DNA of 64,000 nucleotides from Hymenobacter arizonensis (GCF_900115775.1 NZ_FOXS01000003.1:372001-436000), one strand, 5' to 3'. Positions 7,256 to 19,592 are shown, counted from the first letter of the stretch. The notes: generated from the sequence alone by a model not told the origin. Made by a program: numbers and translations.

Positions 7256-8227
7256 ATGAAGAGAATTGGAGTATTTACCAGCGGGGGCGATTCGCCGGGC
7301 ATGAACGCTGCTATCCGGGCCGTGGTGCGGACGGCCACCTACCACGGAATCGAAGTCTACGGCATCATGCGCGGTTACAGTGGTATGATTAAGGGCGAGT
7401 TTGTACGCTTGGATTCGGCCTCGGTTTCAAATACGGTGCAAAAGGGCGGTACTATTTTAAAATCGGCTCGCAGCCAGAAGTTTATGACCAAAGAAGGCCG
7501 GCAGCTGGCCTTCGACCAGCTGGTGAATAACGGCATCGAGGGCCTGGTGGCCATCGGCGGCAACGGCACCTTCACCGGCGCCATGATTTTCGAAGAAGAA
7601 TTTGGCATTCCTACCGTGGGCGCGCCCGGCACCATCGACAACGACCTCTACGGCACCGACTACACCATTGGCTACGACACAGCCGTGAACACGGCCCTGG
7701 ACTGCATCGACAAAATCCGCGACACCGCCGACTCGCACGACCGGTGCTTCTTTGTGGAAGTAATGGGCCGCGACTCCGGCTACATCGCTATTCCCTGCGC
7801 CATTGGGGGCGGGGCCGAAATTGTGATGATTCCCGAAACCAAAATGAGCGTCGACGTCGTGATTGACACCCTGCAAACGGGCTGGAAGCGTTCCAAAACG
7901 TCATTTATTGTCATCGTGGCCGAAGGCGACGAGGAAGGCAACGCCACCCAAGTGGCAGCCCGGGTGAAAGAAGCCATTCCGCAGCTCGACACCCGCGTGT
8001 CGGTCATCGGCCACATTCAGCGCGGGGGCTCGCCCACAGCCGCCGACCGGCTCCTGGCCTCCCAAATCGGCATTGCCGCCGTGGAAGGCCTGATGAACGG
8101 CATGCGCAACGTAATGGCCGGTATTGTTGATAAAAAGCTAGTCTACACGCCTTTCAATGATACCATCAATAAAAAGAAGCTTATAAACCAGAGCTTCATG
8201 CGGATGGTGGAAATTTTGAGCGTCTAG
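7256..8227 (+). CDS. pfkA: ATP-dependent 6-phosphofructokinase
   Basis: Phosphorylates fructose 6-phosphate to the 1,6-bisphosphate, the committed step of glycolysis. The ATG at 7256 gives MKRIGVFTSGGDSPGMNAAI, the canonical N-terminus with the ATP loop; the longer open frame upstream is not protein-like. Further signatures are GGNGTFTGA, PGTIDNDLYGTDYTIGYDTA (catalytic Asp in the TIDND loop), VEVMGRDSGYIA and IGHIQRGGSPTAADR. Length is 323, normal for bacterial PfkA. In the ATP site the segment reads GGNGTF, where the E. coli enzyme has GGDGS; ATP- and PPi-dependent types should be compared at this position before the phosphoryl donor is fixed. The gene converges on miaA across a hairpin. 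Confidence 0.95.
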   Translation: MKRIGVFTSGGDSPGMNAAIRAVVRTATYHGIEVYGIMRGYSGMIKGEFVRLDSASVSNTVQKGGTILKSARSQKFMTKEGRQLAFDQLVNNGIEGLVAIGGNGTFTGAMIFEEEFGIPTVGAPGTIDNDLYGTDYTIGYDTAVNTALDCIDKIRDTADSHDRCFFVEVMGRDSGYIAIPCAIGGGAEIVMIPETKMSVDVVIDTLQTGWKRSKTSFIVIVAEGDEEGNATQVAARVKEAIPQLDTRVSVIGHIQRGGSPTAADRLLASQIGIAAVEGLMNGMRNVMAGIVDKKLVYTPFNDTINKKKLINQSFMRMVEILSV

Positions 8228-8233
8228 GTTTTA

Positions 8234-8318
8234 GGGTAAGAGGGTGTGGGGGTAGGAGGGTATGAGTTTTGTCGATGCGCAACAACTCCTGCCCTCCTAC
8301 CCCCACACCCTCTTACCC
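8234..8318. terminator. 27-bp perfect inverted repeat between pfkA and miaA
   Basis: The arms at 8234-8260 and 8292-8318 are perfect reverse complements (27 bp) made of GGGTAAGAGGG-type purine/pyrimidine sequence. It starts 6 bp after the pfkA stop and ends 2 bp short of the miaA stop codon at 8321-8323. It may serve as a bidirectional terminator and looks like a mobile palindromic element. Confidence 0.7.
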
Positions 8319-8320
8319 TC

Positions 8321-9235
8321 CTACCCTAAATCCACCCACTGATACGCCGCATCGCGCCGCAACCACGTGAGCTGGCGCTTGGCGTAGCGCCGGGTATTGC
8401 GCTGGAGCAGACGCACGGCTTCTTCCCAATCGTATTCGCCATCCAGAAAGCCGAAAATTTCTTGGTAGCCCACGGTTTGCAGGGCGTGGTGGTGGCGATA
8501 GGGGAGGAGGCCCCGCACTTCGTCGAGCAAGCCCGCTGCCAGCATGTGTTCCACCCGCAGGTTAATGCGCTGATACAGCGCTTCCCGCTCGCGGGTGAGG
8601 GCCACTTTCACGTTGCGAAACAGTGGGTTTTCCTCCGGTGGGCTTTGGGTGTGGAAGCTGGAAAAAGGCCGGCCGGTAGCGCGGGTGATTTCCAGGGCCC
8701 GCACCACGCGTTGCGGGTTTTGGCGGTCGATGCGGCCGTGGGCTATGGGGTCGGTTTCAGCTAGCTCGGCCACTAGGTAGGGAAGGCCGTGGGCCGCCAG
8801 CTCAGCGTGGAGTTGGGCCCGCACTTCTGGCGGCACAGTGGGTAGCTCGTCAAGCCCATCGGTCACGGCTTGCACGTAAAGGCCGGAGCCGCCGGTCAGA
8901 ATCACCAGCGGGTATTTCTGAAACAGCTTGGTGAGGACTTGCTGGCAATCGGTGGCGAAACGCCCGGCACTGTAATCCTCCGCTATGCTGTGGCTGTCGA
9001 TGAAGTGGTGCGGAACGCCTTGCATCTCTTCCGACGTAGGCTTAGCCGTGCCGATGCTCAGCTCCCGAAAAAACTGCCGTGAATCGGCCGACACAATTTC
9101 GGTTTGAAACTGCTGGGCCAGTTGCACGCACAGCGCGGTTTTGCCCACCGCCGTTGGTCCGGCAATGGTTAGCAGCACCGGCCGCGGGTCAGTCGGCGTG
9201 GGGGCAAGCTGGGCGAGAATGTGAGGAGGAAGCAA
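8321..9235 (-). CDS. miaA: tRNA dimethylallyltransferase
   Basis: Adds a dimethylallyl group to A37 of tRNAs that read codons starting with U. Visible are the P-loop GPTAVGKTALCVQLA, the EIVSADSRQFFRELSIGTAK segment, the GGSGLYVQAVTDGL motif, DRQNPQRVVRALEI and the C-terminal RRYAKRQLTWLRRD that contacts tRNA. The length of 304 is standard. The protein ends YQWVDLG, and the TAG stop lies 2 bp from a 27-bp inverted repeat, so the last codons may have been set by insertion of that element. Confidence 0.95.
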   Translation of the reverse strand: MLPPHILAQLAPTPTDPRPVLLTIAGPTAVGKTALCVQLAQQFQTEIVSADSRQFFRELSIGTAKPTSEEMQGVPHHFIDSHSIAEDYSAGRFATDCQQVLTKLFQKYPLVILTGGSGLYVQAVTDGLDELPTVPPEVRAQLHAELAAHGLPYLVAELAETDPIAHGRIDRQNPQRVVRALEITRATGRPFSSFHTQSPPEENPLFRNVKVALTREREALYQRINLRVEHMLAAGLLDEVRGLLPYRHHHALQTVGYQEIFGFLDGEYDWEEAVRLLQRNTRRYAKRQLTWLRRDAAYQWVDLG

Positions 9236-9271
9236 AGACGCTGAACTGATGAAATATCAAGAACAAAAACT

Positions 9272-9442
9272 CCCCTCCTCAGCTGAGGAGGGGACGCTGG
9301 CGCGAAGCGCCAGCTGGGGTGGTTGACCTCGTTGAACGATGGTGGAACGACTCGCAGTAGTATCGTTCGGGTGTCGTGCAACGAGCGCAACCACCCCCGT
9401 TCGAGCCCTTGGCTCGAACATCCCCTCCTTAAAAAAGGAGGG
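9272..9442. repeat. Compound palindromic element with nested hairpins
   Basis: The region between miaA and the amidase gene holds four hairpins in series: CCCCTCCTCAGCTGAGGAGGGG-like (9272-9293), GCTGGCGC/GCGCCAGC (about 9296-9314), GTTCGAGCC/GGCTCGAAC (9399-9419) and CCCTCCTT/AAGGAGGG (9423-9442). An outer pair GGGGTGGTTG/CAACCACCCC (about 9315 and 9388) frames the centre. It may also terminate the minus-strand amidase gene. Confidence 0.7.
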
Positions 9443-9469
9443 AAGTTGTGGGTTGTCCTGGTTTGGTGG

Positions 9470-11146
9470 TTATAAATTCGGGTGTTTCTCGTCAAAGTCG
9501 GTGGCATCCTGGTAGGCTTTGGCCAGGGCCAGGAGCTTGCCTTCTTCATAGAGCTGGCCCATGAACGTGATGGTGGTGGGCAGGCCCGCAGAGGTAAAGC
9601 CGTTCGGAATCGCCACGGCTGGTTGCCCAGTGAGGTTGGTCAGCGTGAGGTTGGCGCTGAACGACGGGGCGATGTAGGCATCGAGCCCTTTCAGCTGCGT
9701 GTCCATCTGCTCGATGAGCAGGCTGCGCACGCGCTGGGCCTGCAAGTATTCCACGGCCGGAATAAAGCGGGAGGAACGGAAGGTGTTGGGCCAGGCAAAG
9801 CGGTTTTGTAGCACCATCTGGGTGTCGCGGCCCGAGCGGGTAAGGTCGTCGAAGGCCGCGGCGCCTTCGGCCGTGAGCACAAAGCGCATCGAGCCCGGCG
9901 CAATGGCCGGCAGCTCTATCGGCACCAGCTCCACGCCCAGCTTGCGGAGGACTTCCAGCGTGGCCTGGTCGTTGGCTTTGGTGGGGTAGCTCTGGTCGAA
10001 GCTGGCTTTCACGTAGCCCACGCGCATCTTCTTGATATTGGCATCAAAGGCGTAGCGGAAGGTATTAGGCGCTAGCATAGTGGCGGGGTCGCGGGCATCG
10101 GGGCCGGCGGCGGTGAGGGCTGCCAGCACGATGGCGCAGTCTTCGGCGGTACGGGCCAGGGGGCCGGCTTTGTCCATGGTCCAGCTCAGGGCCATGGCGC
10201 CGGCGCGGCTCACGCGGCCGTAGGTGGGGCGCAGGCCCGTGACGCCGCAGGCCGTGCTGGGGCTGATGATGGAGCCCAGCGTTTCGGTGCCGATGGCATA
10301 CGGCAGCAGCCCCGCCGCCACTGCCGACGCCGACCCGGCCGACGAACCACTGGAGCCCTTGGTCACGTCCCAGGGCGTGCGCGTTTTCTCGCCAAACCAC
10401 ACGTCGCCCTGCGCCAGCTCGCCCAAGGTCAGCTTGGCCAGCAGCACGCCACCGGCTTCGCGCAGGCGCTCCACCACGGCCGCGTCTTCATCCAGCGTTT
10501 GGTCTTTGTAGGGCACCGAGCCCCAGGTGGTTTTATAGCCCTTGGCGCTGAACAAATCCTTCACGCCAAAGGGAATGCCGTGCAGCGGCCCGCGGTACTT
10601 GCCGGCTTTTATCTCCTGGTCGGCCTGCCGGGCTTGCTGCATCGCCAGCTCCTCGGTGAGGGTAATGACGCAGTGCAGTTGAGTATCGTACTTCTGCAGG
10701 CGGGCCAGGAAGAATTTGGTCAGCTCCTCGGAGGAAATTTGCTTGGTGCGCAGCAGCTCGCCCAGCTGGCGCACGGTGTAAAAAGCCAAGTCGTTGCGGT
10801 TGGCGGGTAGCTTGATTTTGGGCGTCTGGGGCAGTTTGCCGGCGTTTTCTTTGGGAGTGGCCAGCATGGCTTGCCGCATGCGCAGCGGCCGCGGGTCGAA
10901 CCCCACGGAAGGGGCCACGCTGTTGGGCAGTGGAATTTTGCGCAGTGCCTCGTAGCTGTCGCGGTAGCCAGTGAGGTTGCGGCGGGTAGAATCCAACTGC
11001 GCGTCGCTAAAGCTGAGGCCAAACAGCTGCTGCGCTGCGCGGGCAATAGGCACGGTAATCTCATCGGGCGCCGTGGGGCGGGCCACGAAGGCGCCGCCGG
11101 CAAAGCATGCACCGCCCAGGAGGAGCGCCGGTAATATCTTCTTCAT
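9470..11146 (-). CDS. Secreted amidase (amidase signature family)
   Basis: Hydrolase of the Ser-cisSer-Lys amidase class. The N-terminus MKKILPALLLGGACFAGGAF is a signal or lipoprotein-like leader, so the enzyme probably works in the periplasm. After an N-terminal region of about 100 residues the catalytic core shows GIPFGVKDLF (Lys), KGSSGSSAGSASAVAAGLL (cis-Ser region, with one Gly replaced by Ser compared with the usual GGSSGGS) and GTETLGSIISPSTACGVTG (nucleophile Ser). The C-terminal half contains FSANLTLTNLTGQPAVAIP, typical of the family. At 558 residues it is longer than cytoplasmic relatives because of the N-terminal part. The substrate is unknown. Confidence 0.9.
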   Translation of the reverse strand: MKKILPALLLGGACFAGGAFVARPTAPDEITVPIARAAQQLFGLSFSDAQLDSTRRNLTGYRDSYEALRKIPLPNSVAPSVGFDPRPLRMRQAMLATPKENAGKLPQTPKIKLPANRNDLAFYTVRQLGELLRTKQISSEELTKFFLARLQKYDTQLHCVITLTEELAMQQARQADQEIKAGKYRGPLHGIPFGVKDLFSAKGYKTTWGSVPYKDQTLDEDAAVVERLREAGGVLLAKLTLGELAQGDVWFGEKTRTPWDVTKGSSGSSAGSASAVAAGLLPYAIGTETLGSIISPSTACGVTGLRPTYGRVSRAGAMALSWTMDKAGPLARTAEDCAIVLAALTAAGPDARDPATMLAPNTFRYAFDANIKKMRVGYVKASFDQSYPTKANDQATLEVLRKLGVELVPIELPAIAPGSMRFVLTAEGAAAFDDLTRSGRDTQMVLQNRFAWPNTFRSSRFIPAVEYLQAQRVRSLLIEQMDTQLKGLDAYIAPSFSANLTLTNLTGQPAVAIPNGFTSAGLPTTITFMGQLYEEGKLLALAKAYQDATDFDEKHPNL

Positions 11147-11177
11147 GCGGGAGGGAGGCTAAAGCAACACAACAAAG

Positions 11178-12377
11178 CTACTGCGGCCGGGGCGCGATTG
11201 GCGCGAGGGGCACCACGGCCGCGTATAGCTCCAGCAACACCCGCTCTTCGTGCTGCCAGCTGAGCTGCGGCGCGGCTTGGCGGCAGTTGTGGGCCAGGTG
11301 CTGGTAGCGGGCTGGGTCGTCGCGCAGCAGGCGGTTGAGCGCAGTAGCCAGGGTGGTGGGGTGCAGGTCGGCCACCAGCTCGGCCACGTCGAACTGCTCA
11401 TTAAGGGCGCGGTATTCGGGGAAGTCGATGAGCACCTGTGGAATGCCGGCGTGCACGTAGTCGAAGAATTTATTGGCCAGGGAGTAGTAGTAGCTCAGGC
11501 CAATATTCTCGAGCAGCATGATGCCCACGGCGGCGTGGCGCGTGACTTCGCGCAGGGCTTCGGGCAGCACATAGCCGCGAAACTCAACCTTTCCCGAAGC
11601 CAGCAACCCGAGCTTATCGGCCCGGGCGCGCAGGGCGGCTGAGAGGTCGCCTTCGCCGCAGATTACTAGGCGGCCCGCCACCTGGGGCATGGCGTCGAGC
11701 AGGGCCTCCAGGCCTCGGCCCACATTCAGAGCACCTTGGTAAAGGATGTAGCTGGTAGGAGGGACGGAAGCCGGTAGGGGCAGCTCGTCGCGCAGCCGGC
11801 TCACGTTGCGCACCACCGCGAAGGGCCGCCCGTAGCGCTGCTCAAACACGCGGGCCAGGGCGGGCCCCACGGTGTAAGCCTGCTGGGCCCGCTGCACAAT
11901 GAAGCCTTCTACCCAACGCCAGATGCGCTGCACGGCCGGCCGGGCCACCACCTCGGGCACTTCCGTAAACAGCTCGTGGGCGTCGTACACAAAGGGCTGC
12001 CCTCCCAGCCGGGCGCGCAGCCACACGGGCAACGCCGTGTCGAGGTCGGCGGCACACCAGGCAGCGGCGCGCTGGCTCAGCAAGTAGAAAAACAGCCGCA
12101 GGTTGTATTCCAGGTAGAATAGCTTGCCTTGTTGAAACCAGCCCTGCAGGCGGTGCTGCGCGTAGGGCTGGGGCGTGAGCGGGGGCGAGCCCGGCCGCTG
12201 CCAGCCCACTAGCTGCACCCGGTAGCCGGCGGCGGCCAGGCTGCTGCAAATGCGCTGCATCCGCTGGTCGAAGCACAGGTCGGTGGTGACGGCAAAGAGC
12301 AGCAGCGGTGCGGGTTGGGAGGGCAAGAGGCGGGAACGGGAGCGCGCTTGTGCGGGCAAACGGTATATTTTGGCCAA
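11178..12377 (-). CDS. Glycosyltransferase (GT4-like)
   Basis: Probable GT-B sugar transferase of about 399 residues. The N-terminal domain has FDQRMQRICSSLAAAGYRVQLVGW and a predicted Rossmann half; the middle has FVYDAHELFTEVPE. The C-terminal nucleotide-sugar domain shows YILYQGALNVGRGLEALLDA, VICGEGDLSAALRARAD and VEFRGYVLPEALREVTRHA, the usual GT4 order. The expected acidic pair with the EX7E spacing lies in the IGMLLLENIGLSYYY region. The start is TTG at 12375-12377; no ATG exists early enough, so it is uncertain. It is divergent from the hybrid kinase with only 71 bp between them. Acceptor and pathway are unknown. Confidence 0.82.
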   Translation of the reverse strand: MAKIYRLPAQARSRSRLLPSQPAPLLLFAVTTDLCFDQRMQRICSSLAAAGYRVQLVGWQRPGSPPLTPQPYAQHRLQGWFQQGKLFYLEYNLRLFFYLLSQRAAAWCAADLDTALPVWLRARLGGQPFVYDAHELFTEVPEVVARPAVQRIWRWVEGFIVQRAQQAYTVGPALARVFEQRYGRPFAVVRNVSRLRDELPLPASVPPTSYILYQGALNVGRGLEALLDAMPQVAGRLVICGEGDLSAALRARADKLGLLASGKVEFRGYVLPEALREVTRHAAVGIMLLENIGLSYYYSLANKFFDYVHAGIPQVLIDFPEYRALNEQFDVAELVADLHPTTLATALNRLLRDDPARYQHLAHNCRQAAPQLSWQHEERVLLELYAAVVPLAPIAPRPQ

Positions 12378-12448
12378 ATTTACGCTCGGGCTCGCCGGTC
12401 CGGTGGCTATCTTAGCAGGAAATATTCGCAGGCATTACGCTTCGGTTC

Positions 12449-16156
<3,708 letters not shown>

Positions 16157-16213
16157 TTGCCCTTACCCTTCCTTACTTCTCTACCCTAAGAACCAACCCC
16201 AAACCCTAAGCTC

Positions 16214-16600
16214 ATGTCAGCAGATTCTCCTAACAAAACCATTTTGATTGCTGAGGATAGCTCGGTAATTCTCAATCTTACCCGCAAAATCCTGGAGCTG
16301 CAGAAATATAAAATTGTGCTGGCCAAGAACGGGGGGGAAGTGATGAAGCAGCTCGAAAGCAACTCCATCGACTGCGTGCTCATGGACATCAACATTCCAG
16401 TGAAAGACGGAATGCAGTGCACCCGCGAAATCCGGGCCCACGCCGACCCCGCCATCAACAAGCTGCCGGTCATTGCCATCACCGGCAACGCCAACAACTA
16501 CTCGATGGACCAGTTCCGCGAGGCCGGCGTAACCGACTACCTGCCCAAACCCCTCGACTTTGATGCCCTGGTGCGTGTGGTGAAACAGTACGTAGGCTAA
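16214..16600 (+). CDS. Single-domain response regulator
   Basis: A 128-residue receiver domain without output domain, 57 bp after the hybrid kinase. ILIAEDSSVILNLTRKIL gives the acidic pocket, D58 in CVLMDINIPVKDG is the phospho-acceptor, AITGNAN carries the conserved Thr and DYLPKPLDF the conserved Lys. It may take phosphate from the HPt domain of the kinase and act through protein contacts or as a phosphate sink; this is inferred from adjacency. A strong hairpin follows the stop. Confidence 0.9.
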   Translation: MSADSPNKTILIAEDSSVILNLTRKILELQKYKIVLAKNGGEVMKQLESNSIDCVLMDINIPVKDGMQCTREIRAHADPAINKLPVIAITGNANNYSMDQFREAGVTDYLPKPLDFDALVRVVKQYVG

Positions 16601-16606
16601 TTGTAG

Positions 16607-16683
16607 GCTGTTAGCTAATAGCAGTTGGCCGTTAGCTCTCGTTTAACGAAATAGCTAATGGCCAACTGCTATTAGCTAACAGC
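16607..16683. repeat. Inverted repeat with 31-bp arms (GTTAGCTAATAGC type)
   Basis: The arms at 16607-16637 and 16653-16683 pair over 31 bp with a single mismatch (a G-T pair on one strand). The left arm begins 7 bp after the response regulator stop and the right arm ends 6 bp before the ATG of the MBL gene, so the structure fills the whole gap and may affect both termination and translation start. Confidence 0.8.
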
Positions 16684-16689
16684 TCAAAA

Positions 16690-17457
16690 ATGACCGTTAC
16701 TTTCCTCGGCACTGGCACTTCCTCCGGCGTGCCCATGATAGGCTGCACCTGCGAGGTGTGCTGCTCGCTAGACCACCGCGACCAGCGCCTGCGGGTGTCG
16801 GTGCACCTGGCCATTGGCGACCAGAGCATCGTGATTGATTCGGGCCCCGACTTCCGCCAGCAAATGCTGCGCGCCCGCGTCACCCACCTCGATGCCCTGC
16901 TCTTTACCCACGAGCACAAGGACCACACCGCCGGCCTCGACGATATCCGGGCCTTCAATTTTCGGCAGCAAACCGACATGCCGGTCTTTGGCGAGCCCCG
17001 CGTGCTACGCCAGCTGCAACAGGAGTTTGCCTACATTTTTGCCGAGCACAAGTACCCCGGCGTGCCGCGCGTGCGCCTGCACCCCATTGAGCGCGACGAT
17101 GAGCCGTTCGACATGCTCGGCATATCGGTGCAGCCCCTGCGGGCCCTGCACCACAAGCTGCCCGTGTTGGGCTTCCGCATCGGCGGCTTCTGCTACCTCA
17201 CCGATGCCAACCACATCGGGCCCGAAACCAGGGCTCACCTGCGCGATGCCGACGTCATCGTGCTCAACGCCTTGCGCCGCGAGCAGCACATCTCGCATTT
17301 CACCCTGGCCCAGGCCATCGAGATTTTAGAAGAGGCAAAACCCAGGCGGGCTTACCTCACGCACATCAGCCACCAGCTGGGCCGCCACCTCGACGTAGAA
17401 GCCGAGCTGCCGCCGTGGATACGGCTGGCCTATGATGGGCTGAAGGTGGAGGTGTGA
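16690..17457 (+). CDS. MBL-fold metallohydrolase (PhnP-like)
   Basis: A 255-residue metallo-beta-lactamase-fold enzyme. MTVTFLGTGTSSGVPMIGC opens the fold, and two cysteine pairs near the N-terminus (CTCEVCCS) match the extra zinc site of PhnP-like phosphodiesterases. The metal-binding motif LFTHEHKDHTAGLDD is the HxHxDH signature; further ligands are in LTDANH and LTHISH. This suggests a cyclic or simple phosphodiesterase; the substrate is unknown and no C-P lyase genes are near. The ATG at 16690 follows a hairpin by 6 bp. Confidence 0.85.
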   Translation: MTVTFLGTGTSSGVPMIGCTCEVCCSLDHRDQRLRVSVHLAIGDQSIVIDSGPDFRQQMLRARVTHLDALLFTHEHKDHTAGLDDIRAFNFRQQTDMPVFGEPRVLRQLQQEFAYIFAEHKYPGVPRVRLHPIERDDEPFDMLGISVQPLRALHHKLPVLGFRIGGFCYLTDANHIGPETRAHLRDADVIVLNALRREQHISHFTLAQAIEILEEAKPRRAYLTHISHQLGRHLDVEAELPPWIRLAYDGLKVEV

Positions 17458-17495
17458 TTTAGGTAAGGTAGCTGCCCTTTTTCTCAAATTTGGCC

Positions 17496-17855
17496 ATGGA
17501 CGTTATCAACCTCGAAGAAAAATTCGCCCGATTTACTGACCCCTGGCACCCGCACGTAGTGGCCGACTTAAACGACCAACATGTTAAGCTGGCCAAGGTG
17601 CAGGGCGAATTTGTCTGGCACAGCCATGAAGCCGAAGACGAGCTGTTTGTGGTGGTGAAGGGTCAGCTGCACATCGAGTTCCGCGACCACACTGCTACTA
17701 TAAATCCGGGCGAGATGCTGGTGGTGCCGCGGGGATTAGAGCACCGTCCGCACGCGAGCGAAGAAACCTGGATTATGTTGGTTGAGCCCCAGGCCACCCG
17801 CCACACCGGCGATGTGGAGCACAAGCTGACTCGCCACGAGCTACCCCGAATTTAA
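17496..17855 (+). CDS. Cupin-domain protein
   Basis: A single small cupin barrel of 119 residues from the ATG at 17496 (MDVINLEEKFARF); a TTG two codons upstream is less likely. The first cupin motif is FVWHSHEAEDELFVVVKGQL, with two His and a Glu as metal ligands, and the second is NPGEMLVVPRGLEHRPHA with the fourth His. It therefore probably binds a divalent metal. Function is unknown; many such proteins are sugar-related or detoxifying. It lies 38 bp after the MBL gene and 9 bp before rqcH, so these form one transcription unit. Confidence 0.85.
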   Translation: MDVINLEEKFARFTDPWHPHVVADLNDQHVKLAKVQGEFVWHSHEAEDELFVVVKGQLHIEFRDHTATINPGEMLVVPRGLEHRPHASEETWIMLVEPQATRHTGDVEHKLTRHELPRI

Positions 17856-17864
17856 TCCCTCCCT

Positions 17865-19460
17865 TTGCATACCAACTATTATTTCCTGCGTCAGCTGGCC
17901 CCTGCGCTCACCGACCGCCTGCGGGGCTACCGCGTGGCCGTGTGCTTCTCGCAGGAAAAGGACGAGTTGGTGGTGGGCCTAACCAACGGCACCCAGGAGT
18001 TCTGGCTGAAGGCCCAGCTAGGGGCCAACTTACCCGCCCTGGCCCTGCCCGAAACCTTTCAGCGGGCCCGCTCCAACTCCGTCGACTTGTTCCCCGACCT
18101 GTTGGGTGAGCAGGTTGAAACCGTTGTGCCCTGGCCGCAAGACCGAGTGCTGCAAGTGAATTTCCGCAGCGGCGCCCGCTTGGTGTTCAAGCTCTACGGC
18201 CCGCGTCCCAACGCTATATTCCGCGCCGCTCCGGATGCCCCGGCCCAACTGTTCCAGCAGAAGCTACTGGCCGACGCCGACCTGCGCCCGCAAACCGCTC
18301 CACCTGCTTCGTCCTCGAAATCCGACCTTTCCACTGAATCCGATAAATCCGCGGTTCAGACTAAGCTGCCGCCCCCGCTCGCAGACCTGCCTGCCCGCTA
18401 CCTCCGCCAAAATGGCTACGATGCTGCCTCGCCGGAAACTAAGACGCGCATGGTGCACCAGGTACTGGCCCAGCTGGAAAAGCCCGCGCATTACTACCTC
18501 ATTCAGCTCGACGGCCGCACCCGCCTGAGCTTGTTGCCCTTGGGCGATGTGCTCGAAACGCTGCCCGGCGATGACCCCGTTGCAGCCCTGCGGCGCTTCG
18601 TGCCCATGGCCCTGGGCCGACGCGCCCTGGAAATGGAAACCAAGCAGCTGCGCCAGTTGCTGGAGCGCCGCGCCGACGAAGCCAGTGCCGCCGCCACTCA
18701 CGCCCGCCAGCGCCTGCACGCCCTGGCCCACGAGGCCGGCTACCGCCACACGGCTGACCTCATCATGGCCAATCTGCACGATATTCCGGCCGGCGCCACC
18801 CAAATTGAAGTGGTTGATTTTTATACCAATCAGCCCAAGCTCATTAAGCTAAAGCGCACCGAGAAACCGCAGCACACCGCCGAGAACCTCTACCGCAAAG
18901 GCAAAAACCAGCAAATTGAGGAACGGCAGCTGGCCGAGCGCATTGCGCGCCGCGAAGCCGAAGCCCTCGCGGCCATGGAGCGCCTCGAAGAGATGGATAC
19001 CGTGCCTGGCCTGGCGGAGCTGCGGGGCCTGCGCGCCTGGCGCAAGCAGCACGGCCTCGACCCCACGCCGGCCGCTGCCAAAGCGCCTACCGAATTGCCG
19101 TTTAAGGTATTTGAAGACCGGGGCTTCACCATACTGGTCGGGCGCAACGCCACCAACAACGACCTGCTGACCCAGAAATATGCTCACAAAGACGACCTCT
19201 GGCTGCACGCCAAGGATGTAACGGGTTCGCACGTCGTCATCCGCCACAAGGCGGGCCAGCCGGTGCCGGAACCGGTAATAGAGCATGCTGCCCAGCTGGC
19301 CGGCTGGTACTCCCGCCGTCAGCACGATTCGCTGTGCCCCGTGACGGTGACCCCCAAAAAATTTGTGCGCAAGCCCAAAGGTGCCTTGCCCGGCCAGGTA
19401 GTAGTGGAACGGGAGCGAGTGGTGCTGGTGAAGCCTGGCAACCCCTTTGACGGGCAGTAG
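17865..19460 (+). CDS. rqcH: NFACT family ribosome quality control protein RqcH
   Basis: Binds stalled 50S subunits carrying nascent chains and recruits tRNA-Ala to add C-terminal alanine tails. The N-terminal NFACT-N domain begins HTNYYFLRQLAPALTDRL, with the D93-R94 pair (QDRVLQVNF) that in known RqcH proteins contacts tRNA; a helical middle and coiled coil follow, then the NFACT-R domain (TILVGRNATNNDLLTQK, DDLWLHAKDVTGSHVVIRH). Start is TTG at 17865; no ATG is usable. Residues about 149-165 are a Ser/Lys-rich stretch (SSSKSDLSTESDKSAVQT) encoded by a simple repeat that also occurs near the aminotransferase start, so it looks like an insertion into the protein. Confidence 0.9.
   Translation: MHTNYYFLRQLAPALTDRLRGYRVAVCFSQEKDELVVGLTNGTQEFWLKAQLGANLPALALPETFQRARSNSVDLFPDLLGEQVETVVPWPQDRVLQVNFRSGARLVFKLYGPRPNAIFRAAPDAPAQLFQQKLLADADLRPQTAPPASSSKSDLSTESDKSAVQTKLPPPLADLPARYLRQNGYDAASPETKTRMVHQVLAQLEKPAHYYLIQLDGRTRLSLLPLGDVLETLPGDDPVAALRRFVPMALGRRALEMETKQLRQLLERRADEASAAATHARQRLHALAHEAGYRHTADLIMANLHDIPAGATQIEVVDFYTNQPKLIKLKRTEKPQHTAENLYRKGKNQQIEERQLAERIARREAEALAAMERLEEMDTVPGLAELRGLRAWRKQHGLDPTPAAAKAPTELPFKVFEDRGFTILVGRNATNNDLLTQKYAHKDDLWLHAKDVTGSHVVIRHKAGQPVPEPVIEHAAQLAGWYSRRQHDSLCPVTVTPKKFVRKPKGALPGQVVVERERVVLVKPGNPFDGQ
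18337..18355. repeat. Simple repeat copy inside the rqcH gene
   Basis: Matches 5249-5267 at 17 of 19 positions, within a broader run of similar units from about 18317. It encodes part of the Ser/Lys-rich insertion in RqcH and stays in frame. Confidence 0.6.
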
Positions 19461-19470
19461 CCCCGTTGCC

Positions 19471-19590
19471 GTGTAGCGCGACCGTACCCGGCAGGGACTT
19501 TGTAGTTCGCGTCTCCACGCCGTTTGCAAATCATTTGGTTGTCGTCCGGAGACACGGACTAGAGTCCCTGCCGGGCACGGCTGCGCTACA
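19471..19590. repeat. Imperfect palindromic element, about 120 bp
   Basis: Ends TGTAGCGC (left) and GCGCTACA (right) enclose CCCGGCAGGGACT and AGTCCCTGCCGGG arms, with a further inner pair around GTCTCC/GGAGAC. The arms have several mismatches. It lies just after the rqcH stop and before the tRNA terminator. Confidence 0.7.
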
Positions 19591-19592
19591 GC

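Noticed and set aside
9268..9445. Insertion sequence with transposase
   Set aside because: Only palindromic DNA is present; there is no transposase frame and no target-site duplication that I can see.
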